Source: an uncultured Eubacterium sp. (GTDB taxonomy: Bacteria; Bacillota; Clostridia; Lachnospirales; Lachnospiraceae). Taken from it: a DNA stretch of 30,942 nt. The DNA is taken from contig CAJTVR010000053.1 of assembly GCA_910580075.1 (NCBI GenBank), positions 1-30,942 on the forward strand, read 5' to 3'. Positions 6,900 to 14,780 of this stretch are shown here, piece by piece; positions within the stretch are counted from its first letter, which is position 1, and each line of letters begins with the position of its first letter. The notes under the pieces were generated by a model. The model saw only the letters and a list, made by a program, of their open reading frames with translations. It made no database searches and was not told where the DNA came from. The translations under genes were made by a program, and so were the position numbers.

Positions 6900-7855
6900 C
6901 ACTGATCATTCCTTTTTTCATAGCCCAGTTGTTTCGCGACTTCTTCTAATTTGCGCAGCCTGTGATTGACGCCGGATTTTCCCACCGGCGGGCTGCAGAG
7001 TGCGCCCAGCTCCTTAATCGGCATTTCCGGATGTTCCATCCGAAGCGCCGCCATTTCCTGAAGCTGTACCGAAAGTTCTTTTAATTTCCCCTGCTGCTGC
7101 AAAAACCGTATGGCCTCTTTCTGGCGGTAAGCCGCACTGACTGTTTTGTTAATATTGGCCGTTTCGCAGTTCACACGGCGGTTAATGTCGTTGCGCATTT
7201 CTTTGATAATGCGGACGTTTTCCAGATCCATCAGCGCTGCATGTGCCCCCATAATGTTCAGCGCATCTACAATCTGTGCCCCTTCTTTCAGATATACAAT
7301 TTCATGATTCTTGCGTGAAACAATCTTTGCATCCAGATCAAAGACATGCAGCAGCTCCTGAAGCTGCTCTGCTTTGCGCCGCTCGCTGCAGACAATTTCA
7401 AAATGATAGGATTTCTTTGGATTGCTGATAGAGCCTGCCGCAAGAAATGCACCGCGCAGAAACGCCCTTATACAGCAGTTTTTCTGCAAAAGCCCGTCAA
7501 AATACATACTGTCGCTGCGGATACAGCCGTCTTCTCCCAGAATGCCTGTCAGTAAAAACAGTTTTTTTACATCTTCTTCCTCTGCTAAATCTATAACATA
7601 AGAAATTTTATTCTTCTGCTGAAGATGATGCGCCTGAACAATTCCGGCTGTAATTCCTGCTGCCTGGGACAGCAGTTTTACAAACCGGCCTGCTGCCTGC
7701 TCCTGTTCTGTTATAAATGCAGCATGCAGACAGCCGTTTTCCATATAAATTCTCCCAGCGCCGCTCAGCATTGCTGCCAGCTCTGCCCGCTGGCAGTGAT
7801 CTGCTTTAAAGCTGACGTTCAGCAGTTCTTTTTTTACTTCGCTCGAAAATGACAT
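6899..7855 (-). CDS. whiA: Sporulation/division regulator WhiA
   Basis: 318 residues, as usual. The N-terminus MSFSSEVKKELLNV is characteristic, followed by the LAGLIDADG-like fold (MLSGAGRIYMENG, then FLRGAFLAAGSISNPKKSYHFE near 133-154). The C-terminal helix-turn-helix is near 255-312 (IKELGALCSPPVGKSGVNHRL). WhiA binds DNA and affects cell division and chromosome segregation in Firmicutes and sporulation in actinomycetes. It follows rapZ after 35 bp, the conserved pairing, but the yvcK gene often found between them is absent here. The homing-endonuclease active site is not retained in WhiA proteins generally. Confidence 0.96.
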   Translation of the reverse strand: MSFSSEVKKELLNVSFKADHCQRAELAAMLSGAGRIYMENGCLHAAFITEQEQAAGRFVKLLSQAAGITAGIVQAHHLQQKNKISYVIDLAEEEDVKKLFLLTGILGEDGCIRSDSMYFDGLLQKNCCIRAFLRGAFLAAGSISNPKKSYHFEIVCSERRKAEQLQELLHVFDLDAKIVSRKNHEIVYLKEGAQIVDALNIMGAHAALMDLENVRIIKEMRNDINRRVNCETANINKTVSAAYRQKEAIRFLQQQGKLKELSVQLQEMAALRMEHPEMPIKELGALCSPPVGKSGVNHRLRKLEEVAKQLGYEKRNDQ

Positions 7856-7890
7856 ATCGCTCCTGTTTTATATGCAGATTTCAGGCTTTT

Positions 7891-8796
7891 TTATCCCTGC
7901 TTGCGCTGTGCATCTTTTTCAATATCCCTGTGCTCGATTTTCAATCCATAATTCGGGTCTTCCATTTCTCCAGACGATTCCGCAGCTTTGTGCAGACGCT
8001 TGAACAATTCATTTGCCAGCGTCACAGACCGGTGTTTTCCGCCTGTGCATCCAATGCTTACTACGAGCTGGTTTTTGCCTTCGGCAATATAATTGGGAAT
8101 CAGAAACCGCAGCATATCCTCCAGCTTGTTTAAAAATACATGCGCTTCCTCATACTGCAGCACATACTCCTGTATCTCCTTATCATTGCCGCTTTTTGCC
8201 CGCAGCCCTTCTACATAGTATGGATTTGGCAGAAAGCGGACGTCAAATACAAGGTCTGAATCCGCCGGAATTCCATATTTAAATCCAAAAGATAATACTG
8301 TAACAAACAGGTTTTTATACTCTTTGCTGTTTACAAAAATTTTCTCAAGTTCTGCCTTCAGTTCCCTTGTCAGCAGACGGCTTGTATCGATAATATAATC
8401 GGCATGTTCTTTCAGATACGCCAGCCTTGTACGTTCCTTCACGATTCCTTTATCCACCCGCTCCCCGTGTGCAAGCGGATGGCTGCGCCTTGTTTCTTTG
8501 TACCGCTTGACGAGCACAGCATCTTCTGCCTCCAGAAACAGAATCTCGCATTTTCTGCCTCCTGCATGAAGATTTTCCAATACTGCCCGCATTTCATCCA
8601 GATTCTGGCCGTTTCTGACATCAATGCCGACTGCTACTTTCTGCAGTTCCTCACTGGCTGTGTCCGAAAGCTCAAAAAAACGCTCGACTAACGGGATCGG
8701 AAGATTGTCTACACAGTAATACCCCATGTCTTCCATCATTTTAAGGGCTGTGCTCTTTCCAGCACCTGATATTCCTGTCAAAATCACAAAACGCAT
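7891..8796 (-). CDS. rapZ: RapZ/YvcJ nucleotide-binding RNase adapter protein
   Basis: 301 residues. Walker A GISGAGKS (8-15) follows MRFVILT, then MGYYCVDNLP, VGIDVRN, LEAEDAVLVKRYKETRRSHPL and, in the C-terminal domain, GCTGGKHRSV, the RapZ signature binding phosphorylated ligand. In E. coli RapZ delivers a small RNA to RNase E. In Firmicutes the YvcJ homologue binds nucleotides and influences competence; its RNA role is not established. It lies between murB and whiA and is probably cotranscribed with both. Confidence 0.96.
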   Translation of the reverse strand: MRFVILTGISGAGKSTALKMMEDMGYYCVDNLPIPLVERFFELSDTASEELQKVAVGIDVRNGQNLDEMRAVLENLHAGGRKCEILFLEAEDAVLVKRYKETRRSHPLAHGERVDKGIVKERTRLAYLKEHADYIIDTSRLLTRELKAELEKIFVNSKEYKNLFVTVLSFGFKYGIPADSDLVFDVRFLPNPYYVEGLRAKSGNDKEIQEYVLQYEEAHVFLNKLEDMLRFLIPNYIAEGKNQLVVSIGCTGGKHRSVTLANELFKRLHKAAESSGEMEDPNYGLKIEHRDIEKDAQRKQG

Positions 8797-8830
8797 ATAA
8801 TCGCCTCTTTTCTATCTGCTGTACATATTT

Positions 8831-9031
8831 TTCTGGCGGAATCAGACCTGCCAGTCATGCCTTCTCCTGTTTTATGCCGGAATCAGAACTCTCCGATACA
8901 TTTTACTTCCATCTCCAGCTTCACGCCGGAGTTCTGCTGCACTTTCTGCCATTGCCTGCCGGAATCAGAACTCTCCGATACATTTTACTTCCATCTCCAG
9001 CTTCACGCCGGAGTTCTGCTGTACTTTCTGC
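8831..9031. repeat. 82-bp tandem duplication of the murB 3' end
   Basis: The segment 8875-8949 repeats at 8957-9031 with one mismatch (C8940/T9022). The right copy encodes the last codons and stop of murB. The left copy is a non-coding echo downstream of the gene. A shorter third trace (GCGGAATCAGA near 8835-8845) follows. Confidence 0.92.
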
Positions 9032-9876
9032 TGCACCAGCCGGATTAGTTTCAGAATATCTGCCGAGGAAGCATTTCCGGTATTTATTATAAAACCGCAG
9101 TGTTTTTCTGATACCTGTGCACCGCCTGCCGTAACCCCTGAAAGGCCTGCTTCCATAATCAGCCTGCCCGCAAAGTTTCCCTCAGGCCGCTTAAAGGTAC
9201 TGCCTGCACTCGGAAATTCCAGCGGCTGTTTTTCCATTCTGCGCCGACTCAGATCGTCCATCCGTGCTTTTATTTCTTCCTGCGGTGCCGGGTGCAGCTC
9301 AAATTCTGTTTCCAGTACGATCAGCTGCCGGCCGGGAATGCAGCTGTGACGGTATGACAAATCCAGCTTATCGCATTCCATTGTCAGCGTCTTTCCTTCT
9401 TTTGTCAGTACTTTTACCCTGGATAAAATATCTTTGATTTCTCCCCCGTAAGCCCCTGCATTCATCACAACCGCTCCGCCTGCAGATCCCGGTATCCCGG
9501 CAGCAAATTCCATACCGCCAAGCCCCGCCCGGTATGCTTCGGCTGCCGTCTGTGACAGCAGCGCCCCGGCTGTAGCTGTGACACGGTTTCCATTTACCTG
9601 AATATGAGCCGCCTGCTTTGTAAAAGCCAGGACAACGCCCCGGACGCCGCGGTCCCCGGCCAGAAGATTGCTGCCATTGCCAGTAATCTGGCAGGGAACG
9701 CCTTCCTGACGGCAGAGTTTTAGTACCTCTGCCGCCTGCTCAGTGCGCGGCATTACAAAATAATCCGCCGGGCCTCCGGTACGAAACGTCGTATGCCGGC
9801 TCATCGGTTCCTGGCATAAAACCTGTTCAGGCGAAAGAATTTCGCATAACTGCCGGTAAAATCCTGAATTTTCCAT
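8965..9876 (-). CDS. murB: UDP-N-acetylenolpyruvoylglucosamine reductase
   Basis: 303 residues, the size of the shorter type II MurB. It reduces UDP-GlcNAc-enolpyruvate to UDP-MurNAc with FAD and NADPH, the second committed step of peptidoglycan synthesis. Motifs: TFRTGGPADYFV, NGSNLLAGDRGVRGVV (FAD), GIPGSAGGAVVMNAGAYGGE, PSAGSTFKRPEG with the catalytic Ser, and LEMEVK near the end with the catalytic Glu. The start at 9876 is preceded by AGGTGG. It follows the M18 peptidase gene after 18 bp. The last 60 or so bases of the gene are duplicated just beyond its stop codon, without changing the reading frame of the functional copy. Confidence 0.96.
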   Translation of the reverse strand: MENSGFYRQLCEILSPEQVLCQEPMSRHTTFRTGGPADYFVMPRTEQAAEVLKLCRQEGVPCQITGNGSNLLAGDRGVRGVVLAFTKQAAHIQVNGNRVTATAGALLSQTAAEAYRAGLGGMEFAAGIPGSAGGAVVMNAGAYGGEIKDILSRVKVLTKEGKTLTMECDKLDLSYRHSCIPGRQLIVLETEFELHPAPQEEIKARMDDLSRRRMEKQPLEFPSAGSTFKRPEGNFAGRLIMEAGLSGVTAGGAQVSEKHCGFIINTGNASSADILKLIRLVQQKVQQNSGVKLEMEVKCIGEF

Positions 9877-9894
9877 ATCTATTTTTTTCCACCT

Positions 9895-11325
9895 TTATGC
9901 CTCTTCTAAAAATACTTTATATCCGCGGTATGCTTCATATAAATCCGCTTTACTGATTATTTCCCACGGAGCGTGCATATTAAGCACTGCAACGCCGCTG
10001 TCAATTACTTCCATACCATAATCTGCCAGGATATAAGCAATCGTTCCGCCGCCGCCCTGATCCACTTTTCCAAGCTCAGAAGTCTGGTAAGCGACATCAC
10101 TGCGGTCAAAAATATCACGCAGATGTGCCATATACTCGGCATTTGCATCATTCGATCCGGATTTTCCTCTTGAACCAGTGTATTTGTTAAATACAAGCCC
10201 TTTTCCAAAATAAGCTGCATTCTTTTTATCGGATACCGATGGAAAATTCGGGTCGTATGCTGCGCTTACATCTGATGAGAGCATTTTGGAACGGGTCAGT
10301 GTACGGCGCAGCGCCAGTTCGCTGTACTGTCCGGCTGCGTACAGTACTTCGGCAGTTATATTTTCAAAGAAACGGGATTTCATTCCGGTTGCACCGACAC
10401 TTCCGATCTCTTCTTTATCTACTAAAAGGCATACGCCCGTACGTTCCGGAACCTCATCCAGGCCCAGCATCGCCATAAAGGACGGATACGCACATACCCT
10501 GTCGTCATGACCGTATCCCATAATCATGCTGCGGTCAAATCCGTAATCCCTTGCTTCTCCGGCCGGAACCACTTCTATTTCTGCCGAAATAAAATCTTCT
10601 TCTTCGATCTGGTATTCATCAGCCAGAATCTTTAGAATATTAGCTTTTACGCGGTCTTTGATCTGCACATCTTTTTCTTCTTTTTTATCAGACACCGCAT
10701 CCTTTTCTTTATTTTCCACAGCCGGAATGCTTCCTATCAGAATATCCAGGTTTTCCCCTTCAATTACTTTGCCGGCTTTTTTCTCCATCTGTTCGCCAGC
10801 CAGATGAATCAGAAGATCGCTGACACCAAATACCGGATCTCCCGGTTTATCCCCTGCACTGACCGGTACGACTGTGCCGTCTTTTTTCACAAACACACCA
10901 TGTAAAGCTAGCGGAAGCGTTACCCACTGGTATTTTTTAACTCCGCCATAATAATGGGTGTCTAACATGGCCATCTCTGTATCTTCATAAAGCGGATTCT
11001 GCTTTAAGTCCAGACGCGGAGAATCGACATGTGCACCGAGAATATTCATTCCGTTCTCCATTGGCTGTTTTCCAATGATATACATAGCCATGCTTTTTCC
11101 CATATTCACGGCATATACCTTATCTCCTGGTTTCAAAGATTTTCCTGATCTGATAATTTCTTCTATATTTATAAATCCAGCATTTTCTGCCATATTCACA
11201 AATTCGGATGTGCACTCGCGTTCAGTCTTGCATTGTGAGATAAACTGTCTGTATTTTTCACCGAACTCAAATACTTCCTCCCGCTTTTGATCCTGGTATT
11301 TTTCCCATATATTCTTTCTTTCCAT
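9895..11325 (-). CDS. M18-family aminopeptidase
   Basis: 476 residues. Family M18 enzymes are two-metal aminopeptidases forming large cytosolic complexes that trim acidic or neutral N-terminal residues. Visible motifs are GAHVDSPRLDLK with metal ligands His99 and Asp101, LLVDKEEIGSVGATGMKS containing the Glu-Glu pair of the active site, SSDVSAAYDPNF, and the C-terminal GGGGTIAYILADYGMEVIDSG and LNMHAPWE. A charged insertion (EKDAVSDKKEEKDVQIKDR, about 210-230) looks flexible. It sits inside a conserved wall/catabolite-control gene order (hprK ... murB-rapZ-whiA), with 18 bp to murB, so it is probably cotranscribed. The upstream 253 bp consist largely of 83-bp repeats. Confidence 0.93.
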   Translation of the reverse strand: MERKNIWEKYQDQKREEVFEFGEKYRQFISQCKTERECTSEFVNMAENAGFINIEEIIRSGKSLKPGDKVYAVNMGKSMAMYIIGKQPMENGMNILGAHVDSPRLDLKQNPLYEDTEMAMLDTHYYGGVKKYQWVTLPLALHGVFVKKDGTVVPVSAGDKPGDPVFGVSDLLIHLAGEQMEKKAGKVIEGENLDILIGSIPAVENKEKDAVSDKKEEKDVQIKDRVKANILKILADEYQIEEEDFISAEIEVVPAGEARDYGFDRSMIMGYGHDDRVCAYPSFMAMLGLDEVPERTGVCLLVDKEEIGSVGATGMKSRFFENITAEVLYAAGQYSELALRRTLTRSKMLSSDVSAAYDPNFPSVSDKKNAAYFGKGLVFNKYTGSRGKSGSNDANAEYMAHLRDIFDRSDVAYQTSELGKVDQGGGGTIAYILADYGMEVIDSGVAVLNMHAPWEIISKADLYEAYRGYKVFLEEA

Positions 11326-11360
11326 TTTTACTGATTCTCCATAGACTCCTTATAATATTC

Positions 11361-11575
11361 TCTGCCTGATGCGGCATCTGCTGTTCACTTGTTTTACGCT
11401 TTTACTTCTTCTGTTTCACTCTTATGGCTCTTTTCTCTTTTTCTCTGCCTGATGCAGCATCTGCCGTTTACTTGTTTTTTGCCTTTATTTCTTCTGTTTC
11501 ACTCTTACGGCTCTTTTCTCTTTTTCTCTGTCTGATGCAGCGTTTGCCGTTCTTTCGTTCTACGCTTTCGGGTTC
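11361..11575. repeat. Imperfect tandem repeat, 83-bp period, about 2.6 copies
   Basis: Copies begin TCTGCCTGATGC at 11361 and 11444 and TCTGTCTGATGC at 11527. The first two copies differ at a handful of bases; the third diverges and ends next to the hprK stop. Each includes the small palindrome GATGC-R-GCATC. The repeat fills most of the hprK/M18 gap. No reading frame of note. Confidence 0.88.
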
Positions 11576-11578
11576 TTT

Positions 11579-12505
11579 TTAATTCTCTTTAGACAGATTT
11601 TCCTGTACACGGCGGCACAGTTCCTGTGCTGCGTTATACCCCATCTTCTTCTGTCTGTGGTTTACGGCTGCTGCCTCACAGATCAGCGCCAGGTTACGGC
11701 CCGGGCGGATTGGAAGGGAGTGGCATACGACTTTTGTCCCCAGAAACTCTGTATATTCCTGTTCAAGCCCCATGCGGTCATACTCATTATCTTTTTTCCA
11801 GTCTTCGAGTTTAATAACCAGGTCTATGCTCTGTTTTTCTTTTACACATTCTACCCCGTACAATGCCTTGACATCAATAATACCGATACCGCGAAGTTCG
11901 ATAAAATAACGGGTAATATCCGGCGACGTGCCAATCAGCGTACGCTCATTGACCTTGCGGATCTCTACTACGTCGTCCGTTACAAGCCGGTGTCCTCTGC
12001 GGATTAATTCCAGAGCCGTTTCGCTCTTTCCGATACCGCTCTCGCCCATGATCAGAAGCCCTTCACCATACACATCTACCAGTACCCCGTGAATCGAAAT
12101 ACACGGTGCCAGTTCTTCGTTTAATACACGTATAATCTCAGCCGTAATGCTGGAAGTCTTGCGGTCTGTACTAAGCACCGCAACATTATGCTTACGGGCG
12201 ATATCTAAAACACTTTCTTCCGGAATCAGTCCGCGGCAGAACACAATACATGGAATTTCATATGAAAAAAACGCCTCTATAGCTTTATTGCGTTTTTCCG
12301 GCTCAAGCTGCTGTAAATATGCATATTCCACCATTCCTACGATCTGGACACGTTCCTTTGGAAAATATTCAAAATATCCGCAAAACTGCAAAGCAGGACG
12401 GTTAATCTCAGACACCGTAATCTCACGGATACTCAGATCTATCTCTCCTGTTAGATTTTTCATATGAAATAAGTCTGCAAACCGCTGTACATTTACACCC
12501 TTCAT
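11579..12505 (-). CDS. hprK: HPr kinase/phosphorylase
   Basis: 308 residues from the ATG at 12505; the open frame extends 37 codons upstream, but that part overlaps an inverted repeat and looks unlike the family, while MKGVNVQRFADLF matches usual N-termini. The enzyme phosphorylates or dephosphorylates Ser46 of HPr according to glycolytic state and so drives CcpA catabolite repression. Motifs: SIHGVLVDVYG with His139, Walker A GESGIGKS (154-161), LVTDDVVEI, and the signature IELRGIGIIDV near 202-212. The C-terminal helix region (AAVNHRQKKMGYNAAQEL) is complete. Its presence fits the sugar genes and the cre-like site in this window. Confidence 0.96.
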   Translation of the reverse strand: MKGVNVQRFADLFHMKNLTGEIDLSIREITVSEINRPALQFCGYFEYFPKERVQIVGMVEYAYLQQLEPEKRNKAIEAFFSYEIPCIVFCRGLIPEESVLDIARKHNVAVLSTDRKTSSITAEIIRVLNEELAPCISIHGVLVDVYGEGLLIMGESGIGKSETALELIRRGHRLVTDDVVEIRKVNERTLIGTSPDITRYFIELRGIGIIDVKALYGVECVKEKQSIDLVIKLEDWKKDNEYDRMGLEQEYTEFLGTKVVCHSLPIRPGRNLALICEAAAVNHRQKKMGYNAAQELCRRVQENLSKEN

Positions 12506-12808
12506 CTTTCTCTTTTTCTCCTTCCTGTTGCCGGGCAGGGCTGCATGCCTGTATCTTAGCACAAATTCAGTGATAGTCCTGGAGCGTGTTTGAAAAATCA
12601 TTCCCGCGGTCTGCACTTCCTGCTTTACGGTAAACTATCTTAGATTTAACCGGTGCAGTCCGCTGCGCTCATAAACCAGGGGCAGATTCTGCACAAAGCA
12701 CAAAGTCCATCTCACGGAAAATATTTTTCAAGCACGCTCCAGTGCCGGATTCGTGAGATGCTGCCTTTTACTGCTCTTATTTTACCACATAACCGGCGTA
12801 ACAGCAAT
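12506..12808. repeat. Intergenic region uvrC/hprK with long inverted repeat (MITE-like)
   Basis: Twenty bases at 12579-12598 (CTGGAGCGTG...) are the inverse of 12723-12742 with one mismatch, bounding a 164-bp unit. A second pair, CATCTCACG (12708-12716) and CGTGAGATG (12752-12760), overlaps its right end. No gene and no transposase lie inside. It may be a small mobile element, a structured RNA segment or both. Confidence 0.6.
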
Positions 12809-14719
12809 TCATTCTTTTGCACCATCTCCGCAGCATTCCACGTCCTGCTGCTTTTGATCCTCTCCGCGGAAAAACTGATACACAGCCTCGGCTGCTTTCT
12901 CATTCATGCTGTCCGCTTCACAAAGCTGCTCCACTGTCGCAGCCCGTATTGCATCCATAGACTGGAAATACCTCATCAGCGCCTTCCTTCTGGCAGGCCC
13001 GATTCCCGGAATATCATCTAATACAGAATGCACCTGGCTTTTGCTGCGCAGCGAGCGGTGATATTCAATGGCAAATCTGTGCGCTTCATCCTGAATCCGT
13101 GTGATCAGCTTAAATCCTTCTGAATTTTTATCAATAGGAAGTTCGATATTGTTAAAATAAAGTCCTCTTGTACGGTGAAAATCATCTTTTACCATTCCGC
13201 ATACCGGAATAGACAGATGCAGTTCCTCAAGCACCTGCAAAGCAATATTCACCTGGCCGCGTCCGCCGTCCATCATAATCAAATCCGGAAATCTAGTGAA
13301 ACTGCCGTATGCGTCTTCCAGATTTTTCTCTGCCCGCTCCCTGCGCTCTTCCATGCCGTGTGTAAACCGTCTGGTCAGTACTTCATGCATGGAAGCATAA
13401 TCGTCGGGCCCCGCTACGGTACGCAGTTTAAATTTGCGGTAATCGCTGCGGCATGCTTTTCCTTTTTCGTATACAATCATAGACCCAACGCTTTCAAATC
13501 CATTTGTATTCGAGATATCATAGGCTTCCACACGGCTGATTCCCGGCAGCTTTAGAATATCTGCAATTTCTTTCATCGCGCCGATTGTCCTGCCCTCTTC
13601 CCGCTTCAGGCGTTCTTTATCCTGGTTCAGTACAAGCCGTGCATTTTTCTGTGCCAGATCTACCAGCTTTTCTTTCATGCCTTTGCGGGGCACGCGGATG
13701 TATACTTTCTGTCCGCGTTTTTCTGTCAGCCACTGGGCTATAACCTCGCTTTCTTCCACACCTGTCTGCAGCATGATTTCTTTTGGAATAAACGGTGTAC
13801 CCGCATAATACTGCTTTAGAAATGATGTCAGAATCTGCTGCGTGCTGTCTCCCACATCAATGGTAACATAAAAATGTTCCCGTCCGATCAGTCTGCCATC
13901 CCGGATAAAAAATACCTGGACAACGGCGTCTCTGTCATCTTTTGCCAGAGCGATAATATCTTTATCTTCTCCGTCTGAATTAGAAACTTTCTGTTTTTCC
14001 GATACCTGACGCACACTGTTGATCAGATCCCGGTATTCCATAGCTTTTTCAAAATCCAGATCTGCGGAAGCTGCCTGCATTTTCTGTTCCAGTTCTTCTA
14101 ATACCGGCTTATAATTTCCATTCAAAAAATCCAGCGCTTTTTTTATCTGTATCCGGTAATCCTCTGGCGAAATATAACCCTGGCACGGGCCGTTGCACTG
14201 GTGAATATGATAATTCAGGCAGGGACGGTCTTTTCCTATATCGCGCGGAAGCTGCCTGTTACAGGTCCTTAGCTGATAAAGTTTACGGATAAGCTCAATG
14301 GTATCTTTGACTGCTCCTGCACTGGTATACGGTCCAAAATACTGGGACTTATCCTTCTTCATCTGACGCGAAAAAAGGACCCTGGGGTAAGTTTCCCCCA
14401 GCGTCACTTTTATATACGGATAAGTCTTGTCATCCTTTAACAGGATATTATATTTCGGACGGTGTTCCTTAATCAGGTTGCATTCCAGTACAAGCGCTTC
14501 CAGCTCGGAATCCGTAATGATATATTCAAACCTGTCAATTAATGTCACCATCTGGTCTTTGCGGATTCCCTCATTATGGCTGGCACGAAAATACTGACGC
14601 ACGCGGTTTTTTAAATTCACTGCTTTTCCAACATATATAATCGTGTCATTTTTATCGTGCATCAGGTAGACTCCCGGACGGTCCGGGAGTTTTTTCAATT
14701 CTTCCTGAATATTAAACAT
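12809..14719 (-). CDS. uvrC: Excinuclease ABC subunit C
   Basis: 636 residues. UvrC makes the two incisions around bulky lesions in nucleotide excision repair. Domains in order: GIY-YIG nuclease at about 13-95 (PGVYLMHDKNDTIIYVGKA), Cys-rich linker with CNRQ and CNGPC, UVR motif for UvrB contact near 200-235 (DLDFEKAMEYRDLI), the RNase H-like endonuclease (VEAYDISNTNGFESVGSMIV and DLIMMDGGRGQVN), and a C-terminal helix-hairpin-helix (LDDIPGIGPARRKALM). Start ATG at 14719 follows AGGAAATC. It is 45 bp downstream of ftsH, and the junction is a tandem duplication that repeats the ribosome-site region of uvrC across the ftsH stop. Confidence 0.97.
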   Translation of the reverse strand: MFNIQEELKKLPDRPGVYLMHDKNDTIIYVGKAVNLKNRVRQYFRASHNEGIRKDQMVTLIDRFEYIITDSELEALVLECNLIKEHRPKYNILLKDDKTYPYIKVTLGETYPRVLFSRQMKKDKSQYFGPYTSAGAVKDTIELIRKLYQLRTCNRQLPRDIGKDRPCLNYHIHQCNGPCQGYISPEDYRIQIKKALDFLNGNYKPVLEELEQKMQAASADLDFEKAMEYRDLINSVRQVSEKQKVSNSDGEDKDIIALAKDDRDAVVQVFFIRDGRLIGREHFYVTIDVGDSTQQILTSFLKQYYAGTPFIPKEIMLQTGVEESEVIAQWLTEKRGQKVYIRVPRKGMKEKLVDLAQKNARLVLNQDKERLKREEGRTIGAMKEIADILKLPGISRVEAYDISNTNGFESVGSMIVYEKGKACRSDYRKFKLRTVAGPDDYASMHEVLTRRFTHGMEERRERAEKNLEDAYGSFTRFPDLIMMDGGRGQVNIALQVLEELHLSIPVCGMVKDDFHRTRGLYFNNIELPIDKNSEGFKLITRIQDEAHRFAIEYHRSLRSKSQVHSVLDDIPGIGPARRKALMRYFQSMDAIRAATVEQLCEADSMNEKAAEAVYQFFRGEDQKQQDVECCGDGAKE

Positions 14720-14780
14720 GATTTCCTGTCATCTTCCTTTTGAAATATATAACATGATTTCCTGTCATTTTCCTTCTGAA
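14716..14780. repeat. 36-bp tandem duplication across the ftsH/uvrC junction
   Basis: The 29-base segment at 14716-14744 recurs at 14752-14780 with two differences. The right copy carries the ftsH stop codon, the left copy the uvrC start and its ribosome site. Each copy contains ATG and GGAAA on the minus strand. Confidence 0.85.

Noticed and set aside
12506..12616. N-terminal extension of HprK by 37 residues
   Set aside because: It overlaps the inverted repeat and does not resemble HprK; a good start lies at 12505.
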